This document shows positions 7,627-15,362 of a stretch of DNA of 34,169 nt, in pieces; position 1 is the first letter of the stretch; each line of letters starts with the position of its first letter. The stretch is from Sporomusa silvacetica DSM 10669 (GTDB lineage: Bacteria > Bacillota > Negativicutes > Sporomusales > Sporomusaceae): contig NZ_LSLK01000048.1 of assembly GCF_002257705.1 (NCBI RefSeq), forward strand, positions 1 through 34,169. The letters are read 5' to 3'. The notes under the pieces were generated by a model. That model saw only the letters and a program-made list of their open reading frames with translations. It had not been told where the DNA came from and made no database searches. A program made the translations under genes and the position numbers.

Positions 7627-8262
7627 ATGACACTAGCGGTTGCTGTTGATGCTAAGATGCAGGAAGTAACTGTATGGACTAGGGGTGTAACTCTAGCAAA
7701 AGAAGCTCGCGACACTGCTACACTGCTCGCCAAGGCAGGTAGCCTCGAAGGAAAGTACAATCAATCCTTTGATAACTATGTTGATCTGCCTGACCGGATC
7801 AATGTTCCTGTTAAGAGCTATGCCCGGATTAGTCCGGAGCCTATCGAAACCTTTTATGAGTATGAGAATTACCGCCCTGATATTGTTGTGCTTGCCGAAG
7901 AAACACTGGTGAAGGGCAACGACATTCTTAAAGGCTGTAAGGATGGCTGCGTTGTTGTCATCAATACCAAACGTGACATTAACAAGCTAATTAAGTACCT
8001 TTCGCCTAAAGAAAATGTGAGTAAAGTAAAAGCCGTTGCCGCTATTGATGCTGATGCCTTGGGTGCTGGCGTGTTCCATACCTTTGATGGAACCGAAGGT
8101 TGTATTGACGATACCAAGATTGGTGCCGGAGTTGGTGCTGCAATGGCTGCTGCTGTTGCCAAAGCAAGTGGAATCGTTAAATTGGAATCCTTAATCAAAC
8201 TTGCTGACAACAAAACGGCAGTTCAGCAAGGTTGGGACGCAGTTCAAGTTGTTAATCTGTAG
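7627..8262 (+). CDS. oxalate oxidoreductase, gamma subunit (separate polypeptide)
   Basis: The 211-residue gamma-type subunit of a thiamine-pyrophosphate 2-oxoacid:ferredoxin oxidoreductase. It carries the domain III fold, including the glycine/alanine-rich stretch GAGVGAAMAAAVAKASG near residues 160-178. Assignment to oxalate rests on the adjacent alpha subunit. In Moorella thermoacetica oxalate oxidoreductase the gamma and delta parts are, as I recall, one polypeptide of about 315 residues. Here they are separate genes of 211 and 96 residues, 29 bases apart, adding to a similar length. AAGGGGGAG lies about six bases before the ATG. It is the first gene of a four-gene operon. Confidence 0.85.
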   Translation: MTLAVAVDAKMQEVTVWTRGVTLAKEARDTATLLAKAGSLEGKYNQSFDNYVDLPDRINVPVKSYARISPEPIETFYEYENYRPDIVVLAEETLVKGNDILKGCKDGCVVVINTKRDINKLIKYLSPKENVSKVKAVAAIDADALGAGVFHTFDGTEGCIDDTKIGAGVGAAMAAAVAKASGIVKLESLIKLADNKTAVQQGWDAVQVVNL

Positions 8263-8291
8263 TAGTTGGTAATTTTAAGGGAGGTGTAAAC

Positions 8292-8582
8292 ATGGCAAAA
8301 GTTTATAAGCAAGTGCCATTTGCTGCTATTGTTCCGTCCCCTCAGACTGAAAACGAGGGTATGATTACCGGGAACTGGCGGTTTCTTCGTCCGGTAGTTG
8401 ATAAAGAACAATGCACCGAGTGCAAAACTTGCTATATTTATTGTCCAGATGCCTGTGTTAATTACTCCAAGGACGACGGAATCAGCTTCAATTTGAAGTA
8501 TTGCAAAGGTTGTGGTATTTGCAGCAACGTTTGTCCAGTTGGGGCCGTAAGTCGCGTGCCTGAACTCGATTTTGATGAATAA
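8292..8582 (+). CDS. oxalate oxidoreductase, delta subunit (2[4Fe-4S] ferredoxin)
   Basis: A 96-residue electron-transfer subunit. It has two complete [4Fe-4S] motifs, CTECKTCYIYCPDAC and CKGCGICSNVCPVGA, preceded by an N-terminal arm (about residues 1-40) as in PorD/OOR delta subunits. It should carry electrons from the thiamine-diphosphate site through the beta-subunit cluster to a soluble ferredoxin. GGGAGGTG precedes the ATG. The alpha gene begins 12 bases after its stop codon, so translation is probably coupled. Confidence 0.92.
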   Translation: MAKVYKQVPFAAIVPSPQTENEGMITGNWRFLRPVVDKEQCTECKTCYIYCPDACVNYSKDDGISFNLKYCKGCGICSNVCPVGAVSRVPELDFDE

Positions 8583-8594
8583 GGAGTGAATAAG

Positions 8595-9839
8595 ATGCCA
8601 ATCAAGAAAAAAGGTACAGGGTTAACTGCGGTTGCAGATGCTTGGCAGCTTGCCGATATCGATGTCTCAGCATCATATCCTATTCGCCCGTATACAGCGG
8701 TTATGGCTGAATTAGCGAAGCGGATTGCTAATGGTGCTATGAATTGCGAAATGGTTCATGGTGAGGGCGAACATGCGCAGTTCAGTATTGCTCACGGCGC
8801 ATCCATGGCTGGTGCCCGTGCCACTACTGGTTCTTCCGGTGTAGGCGTTACCTATGCTTTTGAAACATATTCACCAATTGCGGGCAGTCGTTGCCCAATC
8901 CAAGCCCTTATTGGTGATCGTACGCTTGATCCCCCTGGTGATTTTGGCTCTGAGCACACGGACTGCTTAACTCTCCGTGATAATGGCTGGATTTATGGCT
9001 GGGCGCAAGATGCCCAGGAATCGTTAGACAACAGCTTAATGTGTTTCCGGATTGGTGAAGATCCTGACGTCATGTTGCCGCAGATCGTAGCCATGGACGG
9101 TTATTTCGTCACCCATATTGCGCAGGATTATATAATGCCTGATCAAGCGCAAGTTGACAAATACCTACCTAAATTCAACCCGAAATTCCGTCTTGATGTG
9201 AATAACCCTGTTATCATGGGGCCACAGATTGAGCCGGAAATGGGACCTCCTCTGGAGTGGGATCGCCATGTTGTTATGACAAAGGTTAAAGAAAAAATTG
9301 TTCAGGCAACAAAAGAATTTGCTCAAGTATTCGGTCGGGCATATGCTCCGTTCGTTGAAGAGTATATGACAGACGATGCTGACATGGTATTTGTGCTGCA
9401 AGGTGCGCACGCGGTTACTTGCCGTAGTGCCATCAAATATCTCCGTGAAGCGGGTTACAAGGTCGGTATGTGCAGAATTCGCTGGTTCCGTCCGTTCCCG
9501 GATGAGGACATTGCTCAAATCTTGACCAAGTTCAAAGTTGCCGGTGTTATTGATACTGGAACATCTTACGGTGCTCCGTGCGCTGGCGGTGTTCTCTCGA
9601 ACGAAGTTAAAGCTGCGATGTCTGAAATTAAGAACAAGCCGATTATTCAAAGCTTTACCTCCGGCTTGGGCGGCGAGACGATTACCCATGACGAGTTCTT
9701 CGCTATGGCTGAAATGATGAAAGAAACATTAAATGCTGGCAAACTTATTCAAAGCGGTACTTGGGTTAACTTCAATGATTATCATGAAGGTGCTTCCCAG
9801 ATTAATACTGCTAAAACTGAAGCTGCCCCTAGTAAATAA
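8595..9839 (+). CDS. oxalate oxidoreductase, alpha subunit
   Basis: Oxidises oxalate plus CoA-independent thiamine diphosphate chemistry to two CO2 with ferredoxin as acceptor, together with beta, gamma and delta. The decisive features are Tyr28-Pro-Ile-Arg31-Pro, where pyruvate and other 2-oxoacid enzymes have YPITP, and Arg109 in GDRTLDPPGDFGSE with Asp112, Asp116 and Phe117. From memory, Arg31, Arg109 and the Asp112/Phe117 'switch loop' are the substrate-binding residues of the Moorella oxalate enzyme. The numbering coincides exactly when translation starts at the ATG at 8595. This start has AAGGAG eight bases upstream; the GTG at 8586 would overlap that site. The length of 414 residues is slightly above the Moorella subunit owing to a C-terminal tail of about 20 residues. 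Confidence 0.9.
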   Translation: MPIKKKGTGLTAVADAWQLADIDVSASYPIRPYTAVMAELAKRIANGAMNCEMVHGEGEHAQFSIAHGASMAGARATTGSSGVGVTYAFETYSPIAGSRCPIQALIGDRTLDPPGDFGSEHTDCLTLRDNGWIYGWAQDAQESLDNSLMCFRIGEDPDVMLPQIVAMDGYFVTHIAQDYIMPDQAQVDKYLPKFNPKFRLDVNNPVIMGPQIEPEMGPPLEWDRHVVMTKVKEKIVQATKEFAQVFGRAYAPFVEEYMTDDADMVFVLQGAHAVTCRSAIKYLREAGYKVGMCRIRWFRPFPDEDIAQILTKFKVAGVIDTGTSYGAPCAGGVLSNEVKAAMSEIKNKPIIQSFTSGLGGETITHDEFFAMAEMMKETLNAGKLIQSGTWVNFNDYHEGASQINTAKTEAAPSK

Positions 9840-9855
9840 TAAGGAGGAGTAAACG

Positions 9856-10818
9856 ATGGCAGTTGCTGAATTAGTTAAGTCAATTGCACAGACTACAGAT
9901 CTTGTGGACACGTATGTCCCAGGTCATCGTACCTGTGCAGGTTGCGGCCCGGCTATTGCGTATCGCCTAGTAGCTAAAGCTGCTGGTAAAAATACAATCT
10001 TTGTTGGGCCAACTGGCTGTATGTATGTTGCTAATACTAGTTATGCCTGCGGTCCTTGGGCTGTACCCTGGACTCATGCACAAATCACCAACGCCGGTGC
10101 TGTAGCTTCTGGTATTGCTGAAGCTTTTCGTATGATGATTAAGAAGGGGAAAATCCAGGACGAATTCCCCAACATTATTGTTATGGCCGGTGACGGCGGC
10201 TGTTCCGACATTGGTCTTCAAGCAATGTCAGCTATGTTCTATCGCGGACATAAAGTTCTCTGCGTAATGTATGACAATGAATCTTATGCCAACACTGGTA
10301 TTCAGGTTTCCCCGTCCACTCCGTACGGTGCTACCACAATGTTTACCCCAGCTGGTCCGGAGATTCCTGAAGCTAAGAAACATCACTTGAAAGATCCGAT
10401 GGCTATATTCTGTTCAGGCGGCCATCCGTATATCAAGTATGGTGCGACTGCTTCCATTGGTTATCCCATTGACCTTATGAACAAGATTCGGAAAGGCCTT
10501 GCCCAAGATGGTCCGGCGTTCGTTCATCTTCAATGTACTTGTCCGAAGGGCTGGTCGTTCCCGTCTGACCGTACTATTGAGATCTCTAAACTAGCCGTTG
10601 AAACCGGTATGTGGAATCTCTATGAGGTTGAAAATGGCGATTGGGCTAATAAGAAATTCACTAATATGCCGAAGAAACTTAAGCCTGTTGACGATTATCT
10701 CCAAACGCAAGGACGTTTCAGTCACCTGCAGCCTGAACATGTGGTCAAAATTCAAAACTTCGTCAACAACCGTGCGAAAGCGCTAGGTATGGAAGTTCCA
10801 CTTCCGCCAGCTAAGTAA
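9856..10818 (+). CDS. oxalate oxidoreductase, beta subunit (thiamine-diphosphate binding)
   Basis: The 320-residue catalytic subunit that binds thiamine diphosphate and one [4Fe-4S] cluster. Visible motifs are GHRTCAGCGPA (Cys27 and Cys30), GPTGCMY, the thiamine-diphosphate/Mg motif GDGGCSDIGLQAM continuing to YDNESYANTG, and CTCPKGW, whose cysteine would complete the cluster. The family is shared with pyruvate and 2-oxoglutarate ferredoxin oxidoreductases; oxalate specificity comes from the paired alpha subunit. AAGGAGG lies seven bases before the ATG. The gene is 16 bases after the alpha stop and closes the four-subunit operon before two hairpins that separate it from the permease gene. Confidence 0.92.
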   Translation: MAVAELVKSIAQTTDLVDTYVPGHRTCAGCGPAIAYRLVAKAAGKNTIFVGPTGCMYVANTSYACGPWAVPWTHAQITNAGAVASGIAEAFRMMIKKGKIQDEFPNIIVMAGDGGCSDIGLQAMSAMFYRGHKVLCVMYDNESYANTGIQVSPSTPYGATTMFTPAGPEIPEAKKHHLKDPMAIFCSGGHPYIKYGATASIGYPIDLMNKIRKGLAQDGPAFVHLQCTCPKGWSFPSDRTIEISKLAVETGMWNLYEVENGDWANKKFTNMPKKLKPVDDYLQTQGRFSHLQPEHVVKIQNFVNNRAKALGMEVPLPPAK

Positions 10819-10849
10819 AGTTGTCTAAAAACTAAATAGGCGTTATGCC

Positions 10850-10894
10850 GTAAGTCCCTGGTCCCTGTGTGAACAAAAGGAACCAGGGACTTAC
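10850..10894 (+). terminator. hairpin between oxalate oxidoreductase and permease genes (weak terminator or processing site)
   Basis: GTAAGTCCCTGGT (10850-10862) pairs perfectly with ACCAGGGACTTAC (10882-10894). No T run follows, so it is a poor intrinsic terminator. It may allow partial read-through or stabilise the 3' end of the upstream message, giving less permease than enzyme. Confidence 0.6.
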
Positions 10895-10906
10895 TAATGT
10901 AGCAAT

Positions 10907-10927
10907 CTTTGTTCACGATGAACAAAG
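10907..10927 (+). other. perfect 9-bp hairpin upstream of the permease
   Basis: CTTTGTTCA and TGAACAAAG flank a CGA loop, ending about seven bases before the ribosome-binding site AAGGAGG of the permease gene. It could be a protein-binding palindrome (regulator operator) or a 5'-leader stem. The neighbouring response regulator is one candidate binder. No function can be read directly. Confidence 0.5.
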
Positions 10928-10951
10928 AGGCTTGGAAGGAGGCTTGGTTGT

Positions 10952-12532
10952 ATGGATAAGGGTGTTGCCTTAACTCTTACAAACTGGATACTCGCTTTCC
11001 TACCTATCTTGGTATTGCTATCCACTATTTTACTGTTTAAATGGGGTGCGCCGAAATCAGGAGCAATCTCATGGTTTACAGCAGTAGTTATTGGTATGTT
11101 TGTCTTTGGTGGCGACCCTTTACTATTGGCTTTAGCCAATAGTAAAGGTATGGCAATGGCATTGTATGTGTTGCTCATCATCTGGGGTGCGGTTTTCCTC
11201 TATAATTTTGTTGATAAGAATGGCGCTATCAAAGTAATTGGCGATACCATGATAAATGTGACTGAAGAAAAATTATTACAATGTTTACTGATGTCATGGT
11301 GTTTTGCCAGTTTTATGCAAGGCATTGCCGGATTTGGCGTGCCTGTTGCCGTTGTTGCGCCGATTATGCTGGTTATGGGTTTCAAGCCAGCTGTTGCGGC
11401 CGCCACCTGTCTAGTAGGACACTCTTGGTCAATTAGCTTTGGGTCTATGGGTTCGTCCTATTATACTATTCAACTGGCTACTAAGATCCCCGGCGATATT
11501 ATCGGTCCCTGGATGGCAATTTTGTTTGCTATTCCTATTTATGCTACTGGTCTTTCCGTATGCCATATTTACGGCGGTTTCGCCGCTGTTAAAAGAGGTT
11601 TGCCGGCAGTTATGATAACTGGTACCGTAATGGCCTTCATGTGCTGGTTTATGAATAAACTGGGTGCAGCGCAATTAGCTACTTTGATTCCGGCACTTTG
11701 TGGTTGCGGAACGATGGCTATATTAGCCAAAACTATTTATCGTCACGAAGCAGATGGGACTAGAAAAGAGGACGAAAAGCCACATATGGGATTTCATATG
11801 GCGTTTTCCCCCTACTATATCTTAATCGCATTATGCATTCTGACCCAGGTCAAAGCTGTCTCGAAACTTTTCGCTTCCTATTCATGGGGCCTTAACTATC
11901 CGGCTATTACGACTGCTGCTGGTTTCGCAGTAAAAGCCGAAAAAATGTATTCTAAAATTAACATTTTTTCGCATCCGGCTCCTTTGTTGCTATTTGCAGC
12001 ATTATGCGCTTTTGTTATATTCAAAATGGCTCGTAAGTGGAAACCGGGTGCCTTTAGTGGAGCGTTTGAAGCCACGGTTAAACAATGTGTTCCCACCAGT
12101 ATTGGGATAACTACCATGGTTATGATGGCATTGATTATGAACGATACTGGTATGACCAACTTGCTGGCAAAAGGAATTGCTAACTCTACTGGTGCTTTGT
12201 TCCCCATATTCTCCCCGTATATTGGTGTGTTAGGATCATTTCTTACCGGTAGTAACACCAACTCCAACGTCATGTTTGGCGCGTTGCAGCTGGAGACAGC
12301 CAAGGTGTTAGGAATTAGTACGGTTATCATGTGTGCCGTGCAGTCTGTTGGCGGTTCAGTTGGTTGCGCCATCGCTCCGTCAAAAGTATTGATTGGCTCA
12401 GCAACTGTTGGTCTTGAGGGTCGCGAAGGCGAGGTAATGAATCGGACAATACCTTATTGTGTAATCATTTCGCTACTTGTGGGCATTAATGCTTGGATTT
12501 TTGCTTGCATGCTATTTAGGGATCTTCCTTAA
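10952..12532 (+). CDS. LctP-family permease, probable oxalate (or lactate/glycolate) transporter
   Basis: A 526-residue polytopic inner-membrane protein of the L-lactate permease family, with a dozen or more hydrophobic segments. Diagnostic stretches are GIAGFGVPVAVVAPIM (about 127-142), HSWSISFGSMG (about 157-167) and GSFLTGSNTNSNVMFG (about 427-442). Family members move small hydroxy- or oxo-carboxylates such as lactate and glycolate with protons. Position directly behind oxalate oxidoreductase suggests that this one imports oxalate, as no OxlT-type exchanger or other transporter is present. The substrate is inference. AAGGAGG precedes the ATG, about ten bases away. It is followed by a structured stretch and a small membrane protein gene. 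Confidence 0.9.
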   Translation: MDKGVALTLTNWILAFLPILVLLSTILLFKWGAPKSGAISWFTAVVIGMFVFGGDPLLLALANSKGMAMALYVLLIIWGAVFLYNFVDKNGAIKVIGDTMINVTEEKLLQCLLMSWCFASFMQGIAGFGVPVAVVAPIMLVMGFKPAVAAATCLVGHSWSISFGSMGSSYYTIQLATKIPGDIIGPWMAILFAIPIYATGLSVCHIYGGFAAVKRGLPAVMITGTVMAFMCWFMNKLGAAQLATLIPALCGCGTMAILAKTIYRHEADGTRKEDEKPHMGFHMAFSPYYILIALCILTQVKAVSKLFASYSWGLNYPAITTAAGFAVKAEKMYSKINIFSHPAPLLLFAALCAFVIFKMARKWKPGAFSGAFEATVKQCVPTSIGITTMVMMALIMNDTGMTNLLAKGIANSTGALFPIFSPYIGVLGSFLTGSNTNSNVMFGALQLETAKVLGISTVIMCAVQSVGGSVGCAIAPSKVLIGSATVGLEGREGEVMNRTIPYCVIISLLVGINAWIFACMLFRDLP

Positions 12533-12602
12533 GTCAATAAAGTGAGACTTAGCTTCAGGTGGGGTTTTGACCCCATCTAAAGTTTAGTCGAACCTATCCA
12601 GG

Positions 12603-12677
12603 GACTTAGTTGCTCGCCTGTGCCCTTTAGGGTATAACTCCCGCTTGTAGATGCGGGAGTCTTAGAGCAACTTGGTC
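12603..12677 (+). other. predicted branched RNA/DNA structure (three-way junction)
   Basis: An outer stem of 12 pairs around one mismatch (GGACTTAGTTGCTC region at 12603-12615 with GAGCAACTTGGTC at 12665-12677) encloses two hairpins: CCC-TTTA-GGG (12623-12632) and ACTCCCGC with GCGGGAGT (12637-12644 and 12653-12660). It sits in the 184-base gap between the permease and the 74-residue gene. It could be a cis-acting RNA, or the folded end of an IS200/IS605-type or REP-like element. No transposase is present. Confidence 0.55.
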
Positions 12678-12716
12678 ATCGGATAAAATTGCGAAATATG
12701 CAAAGGAGGTATTGTA

Positions 12717-12941
12717 ATGAGTACAAATCCTGTGCCTAATGCGAATACTAATGTTGTTACCACAGAAGTGTCTTGGAGAAAGAAATATCGTAACCCGCTG
12801 ATGAATGCTGCCTTCTGGGGGTTTTGGATAGGGTTCTTTCTGGCACATCAAGGCGGCGTTACTAACAACGGAACAATGGTTAGCTTGTCATACGTGATAT
12901 TCACGCTTGCTTGTTTGGTTCCTTTGGTTACCAAAAAATAA
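12717..12941 (+). CDS. small membrane protein, 74 residues
   Basis: I do not recognise a named family. The N-terminal 25 residues are polar (Asn/Thr-rich, then SWRKKYRNP). Two hydrophobic helices follow (about 31-44, AFWGFWIGFFLAH, and 54-71), the second ending in VTKK. This predicts a two-helix hairpin in the membrane. AAAGGAGG lies eight bases before the ATG, and a terminator follows, so expression is likely. It follows the LctP permease on the same strand, so an accessory role in transport is a reasonable guess, but nothing in the sequence proves it. Confidence 0.8.
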   Translation: MSTNPVPNANTNVVTTEVSWRKKYRNPLMNAAFWGFWIGFFLAHQGGVTNNGTMVSLSYVIFTLACLVPLVTKK

Positions 12942-12949
12942 GTGGTCAG

Positions 12950-12984
12950 GGAAATGCCGTTTTTAGCGGCATTTCCCCATTTTC
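12950..12984 (+). terminator. intrinsic terminator after the small membrane protein
   Basis: GGGAAATGCCG (12950-12960) pairs with CGGCATTTCCC (12968-12978) around a TTTTTAG loop and is followed by CATTTTC. It closes the putative oxalate locus. Confidence 0.8.
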
Positions 12985-13040
12985 AATAAAAAAATTCCAC
13001 TCATGCAGGTTAGCGGCAAAGATTATTGAGAGGTGGTACC

Positions 13041-13625
13041 ATGATTGGCGGTGAACCGAAAGAGTCGTTTACACAAAAACCATCGATAAAGGCTGAACGT
13101 ATCGTTTTATCTTGTCAAACTTACCTAAAAAAATGTAAAACAACACGCAGATGTGATGTAGCTAGTCCACCACTGTCGGAATGTTTGTGGGCGCTTGTCG
13201 GATCATTTGCGGGTATCGGAGTGATAACTTACTTAAGCCTGATCAGGGATGTTCCGGTTCTTGTCGCTTCGTTAGGAGCATCGGCTTGTCTGATTTATGG
13301 GGTTCCAGCAGCTCCGTTTGCCCAGCCCCGCAATGCTGTTGCAGGACACCTACTTGCTGCTTTAATTGGAGTTTTTATCTATCAGCTAGCTGGTGCTTAT
13401 TGGTATACGGCAGCGCTTAGTGTAGGGTTAGCTGTAGCTACTATGGTAGGAACCAGGACTGTTCATCCGCCGGCCGGGGCAACAGCGCTAATTGCTGTAA
13501 TTACCAAACAAGACTGGCTATTTATCGTGTTGCCGGTAGGAGCAGGTATCTGTATTTTGATATTTGTAGGCATAGTGGTGAATAATCTTGCCGCTAAGCG
13601 CCAATACCCCAAGTATTGGTGGTAG
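13041..13625 (+). CDS. HPP-family integral membrane protein
   Basis: A 194-residue membrane protein with about five hydrophobic segments after a polar, basic N-terminal 50 residues. Family signatures are VASLGASACLIYGVPAAPFAQPRN (about 80-103) and the eponymous TVHPPAGATALIAV (about 141-154). Some plant HPP proteins transport nitrite; bacterial substrates are largely unknown. The start is the ATG preceded by GAGAGGTGG, since an earlier in-frame TTG lies upstream of that site. It lies after the terminator of the oxalate locus, so any relation to it is unclear. Confidence 0.88.
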   Translation: MIGGEPKESFTQKPSIKAERIVLSCQTYLKKCKTTRRCDVASPPLSECLWALVGSFAGIGVITYLSLIRDVPVLVASLGASACLIYGVPAAPFAQPRNAVAGHLLAALIGVFIYQLAGAYWYTAALSVGLAVATMVGTRTVHPPAGATALIAVITKQDWLFIVLPVGAGICILIFVGIVVNNLAAKRQYPKYWW

Positions 13626-13629
13626 CAAT

Positions 13630-13797
13630 ATGAATCCTGCTGGCAAGATTCCATATTTATGTGAGGACGAGGGGAATTCTGTCAGTTGTGCTAAGGGTCA
13701 GGTAAGTTTCACTTCAGTGGAAGAGGAGCGAATATCGATATGGAAAATGCCTAATCAGTCGGGGCACGTTGTTAAAACAAAATTAATACTATCATAA
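13630..13797 (+). CDS. possible small protein, 55 residues
   Basis: An open frame beginning four bases after the HPP stop codon, with GGTGG about eight bases before its ATG. The predicted product (MNPAGKIPYLCEDEG...) is soluble, with two cysteines and no known motif. Nothing else explains the stretch between the HPP gene and the glycerophosphodiesterase, but short frames of this size occur by chance. Confidence 0.22.
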   Translation: MNPAGKIPYLCEDEGNSVSCAKGQVSFTSVEEERISIWKMPNQSGHVVKTKLILS

Positions 13798-13866
13798 CAA
13801 ACACGAATTTTTTCCAGAATATAATTTAATTATCAATAATATGGATGGAGAACGAGGGGGATTTGA

Positions 13867-15018
13867 ATGAGCATAAGAAAAAATTATTGGAAGCGTTTCC
13901 TCGTGGCAGGTATTACCGCTGTAGTGGTTGCGTCTGGAGGGAATGGGTTTGCTATGAATTTGGCTGCGGCAAAAGCTATGCCCCAAATTTTTGATTTTGA
14001 AGCCCATCGTGGTGGACGTGATGCCCGTCCGGAAAACACGCTGGCTGCCTTTGCGTATGCCATGGAGCTTGGTGTAACTACCTTAGAAATGGATATGCAG
14101 ATGACAAAAGACGGCAAGATTGTTATCAGCCATAATCCGGTTATGAACCATAATCTCGCTAAGGGTCCTGATGGCGAATATGTTGAGTCTGGCAAGTATG
14201 ATATTCGCAAGATGACCCTGGCAGAGGTAAAGAAATTTGATTTGGGGACCATGAATACTGCGGCTGGTGAATACTATGAAGGACACGGTAAAACGCAAAT
14301 ACCCTTCCCGGGAGCTAAAATGCCTACACTAGAAGAGGTATTTGAGTTGGCTAATGCTTATGGCAATGATAAGATAATGTTTAACATTGAAACAAAGTCA
14401 TATCCTGATGCCTCTTTCCCAGAAGCCAAAAATAATCCCGACCCGGCTGCTTTTGTAAAAGAAGTACATCAAATCATCAAAAAATACCATATGGAAAACC
14501 GCGTTATGCTCCAGTCCTTTGACTGGCGTACTTTGAAAGAAATGAAAAAACTAGATCCTAACATAACACTTGTTGCGCTAACCTGTGAGCAACCATCCTG
14601 GGGACGGGATAGCATGAATCGTCAGCCGGGCGGGCGCGGAGCATCTCCGTGGATGGCCGGCCTTGATATCGATACTTTTAAAGGTGATTATGTAAAAGCG
14701 GCTAAGGCTGTCGGAGCTGATATTGTTTCGCCGTATTGGGAAGAGTTGTCACATGAATTAGTAAATGAAGCCCATGAATTAGGGATGAAAGTGGTACCGT
14801 GGACAGTAAATAATCCTGCCAAGATGAATATGCTGATTGATATGGGTGTAGATGGACTCATTACTGATAAACCCTGGGTGTTGCGCGAGTTACTGATCAA
14901 AAGAGGTATTGCGGTGGCGGAACCAACTGTAAATATCAATAGTCCGTACCATACCGGGACAGACAGTAGGACCGGGGAAAATAAAAAAATGGTAAAAGGC
15001 AGTGACTCAGCCGAATAA
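13867..15018 (+). CDS. exported glycerophosphodiester phosphodiesterase
   Basis: Hydrolyses glycerophosphodiesters, the deacylated phospholipids, to sn-glycerol 3-phosphate and an alcohol. The 383-residue protein starts with basic residues and a hydrophobic segment (about 10-28), predicted to be a signal peptide or anchor, so it acts outside the cytoplasm. The TIM-barrel GDPD motif AHRGGRDARPENT holds His47 and Glu56. EMDMQMTKDGKIVISHNP follows, with the metal-binding acidic pair and second catalytic His. PWTVNNPAKM and GVDGLITDKPW near the C-terminus are also typical. The length and periplasmic location resemble GlpQ. GAGGGGG lies before the ATG. No glycerol-3-phosphate transporter is adjacent. 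The last 25 residues are polar and without known role. Confidence 0.93.
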   Translation: MSIRKNYWKRFLVAGITAVVVASGGNGFAMNLAAAKAMPQIFDFEAHRGGRDARPENTLAAFAYAMELGVTTLEMDMQMTKDGKIVISHNPVMNHNLAKGPDGEYVESGKYDIRKMTLAEVKKFDLGTMNTAAGEYYEGHGKTQIPFPGAKMPTLEEVFELANAYGNDKIMFNIETKSYPDASFPEAKNNPDPAAFVKEVHQIIKKYHMENRVMLQSFDWRTLKEMKKLDPNITLVALTCEQPSWGRDSMNRQPGGRGASPWMAGLDIDTFKGDYVKAAKAVGADIVSPYWEELSHELVNEAHELGMKVVPWTVNNPAKMNMLIDMGVDGLITDKPWVLRELLIKRGIAVAEPTVNINSPYHTGTDSRTGENKKMVKGSDSAE

Positions 15019-15048
15019 GAATTACGAATAATTTCACCAGGGCATGTA

Positions 15049-15078
15049 TTGACAAATTCTAGTTACTCATGTTAAAAT
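15049..15078 (+). promoter_or_regulatory. promoter of the SAM riboswitch transcript
   Basis: A perfect -35 TTGACA (15049-15054) is followed, 18 bases on, by TAAAAT (15073-15078). The predicted start lies about ten bases upstream of the riboswitch P1 stem. Confidence 0.75.
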
Positions 15079-15095
15079 ATGTTAAATTTCATATG

Positions 15096-15200
15096 ACTCT
15101 TATCCAGAGTGGTCGAGGGACTGGCCCGATGACACCCGGCAACCGGCAGCTATGCTGCGTGGTGCTAATTCCAGCAGGAGAAATCCTGGCAGATAAGAGG
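15096..15200 (+). promoter_or_regulatory. SAM-I (S-box) riboswitch aptamer
   Basis: P1 pairs CTCTTATC (15097-15104) with GATAAGAG (15192-15199). The conserved core AGAGTGGTCGAGGGAC, CTGGCCCGATGACACCCGGC and AACC follows the S-box consensus, and GCTAATTCC and CCTGGC..GATAAGAG complete it. S-adenosylmethionine binding normally promotes termination of methionine or sulfur genes. Here no such gene follows: the next open frames are a 24-codon frame and a MarR/CDF operon. Confidence 0.95.
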
Positions 15201-15216
15201 AAGGCGCATGTAGATT

Positions 15217-15246
15217 AGCCCCTTTCCTCGGAAAGGGGCTTTGCTA
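15217..15246 (+). terminator. riboswitch-controlled terminator
   Basis: AGCCCCTTTC pairs perfectly with GAAAGGGGCT around CTCG and is followed by a broken T tract (TTGCTATTTT). It lies 17 bases after the S-box aptamer and is its expression platform. Confidence 0.85.
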
Positions 15247-15287
15247 TTTTGATTTTCTATCAAGCGACAGAAAAGAGGAATGAAGAT

Positions 15288-15362
15288 ATGGCAGATATGG
15301 TGATGGGATATAATAAAAAAATTATTGCCATTATGTACAGGTTTGAATATACTATTAATTAG
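15288..15362 (+). CDS. possible 24-residue leader or remnant peptide behind the SAM riboswitch
   Basis: A short frame (MADMVMGYNKKIIAIMYRFEYTIN) with AGAGG about ten bases upstream of its ATG, in the position where a riboswitch-controlled gene is expected. It could be the decayed end of a lost methionine-related gene, a real small protein, or chance. It is methionine-rich for its size (four Met in 24 residues). Confidence 0.25.
   Translation: MADMVMGYNKKIIAIMYRFEYTIN

Noticed and set aside
9165..9689. Open frame of 174 codons on the minus strand
   Set aside because: Antisense shadow of the oxalate oxidoreductase alpha gene, whose motifs are unmistakable; no ribosome-binding site.
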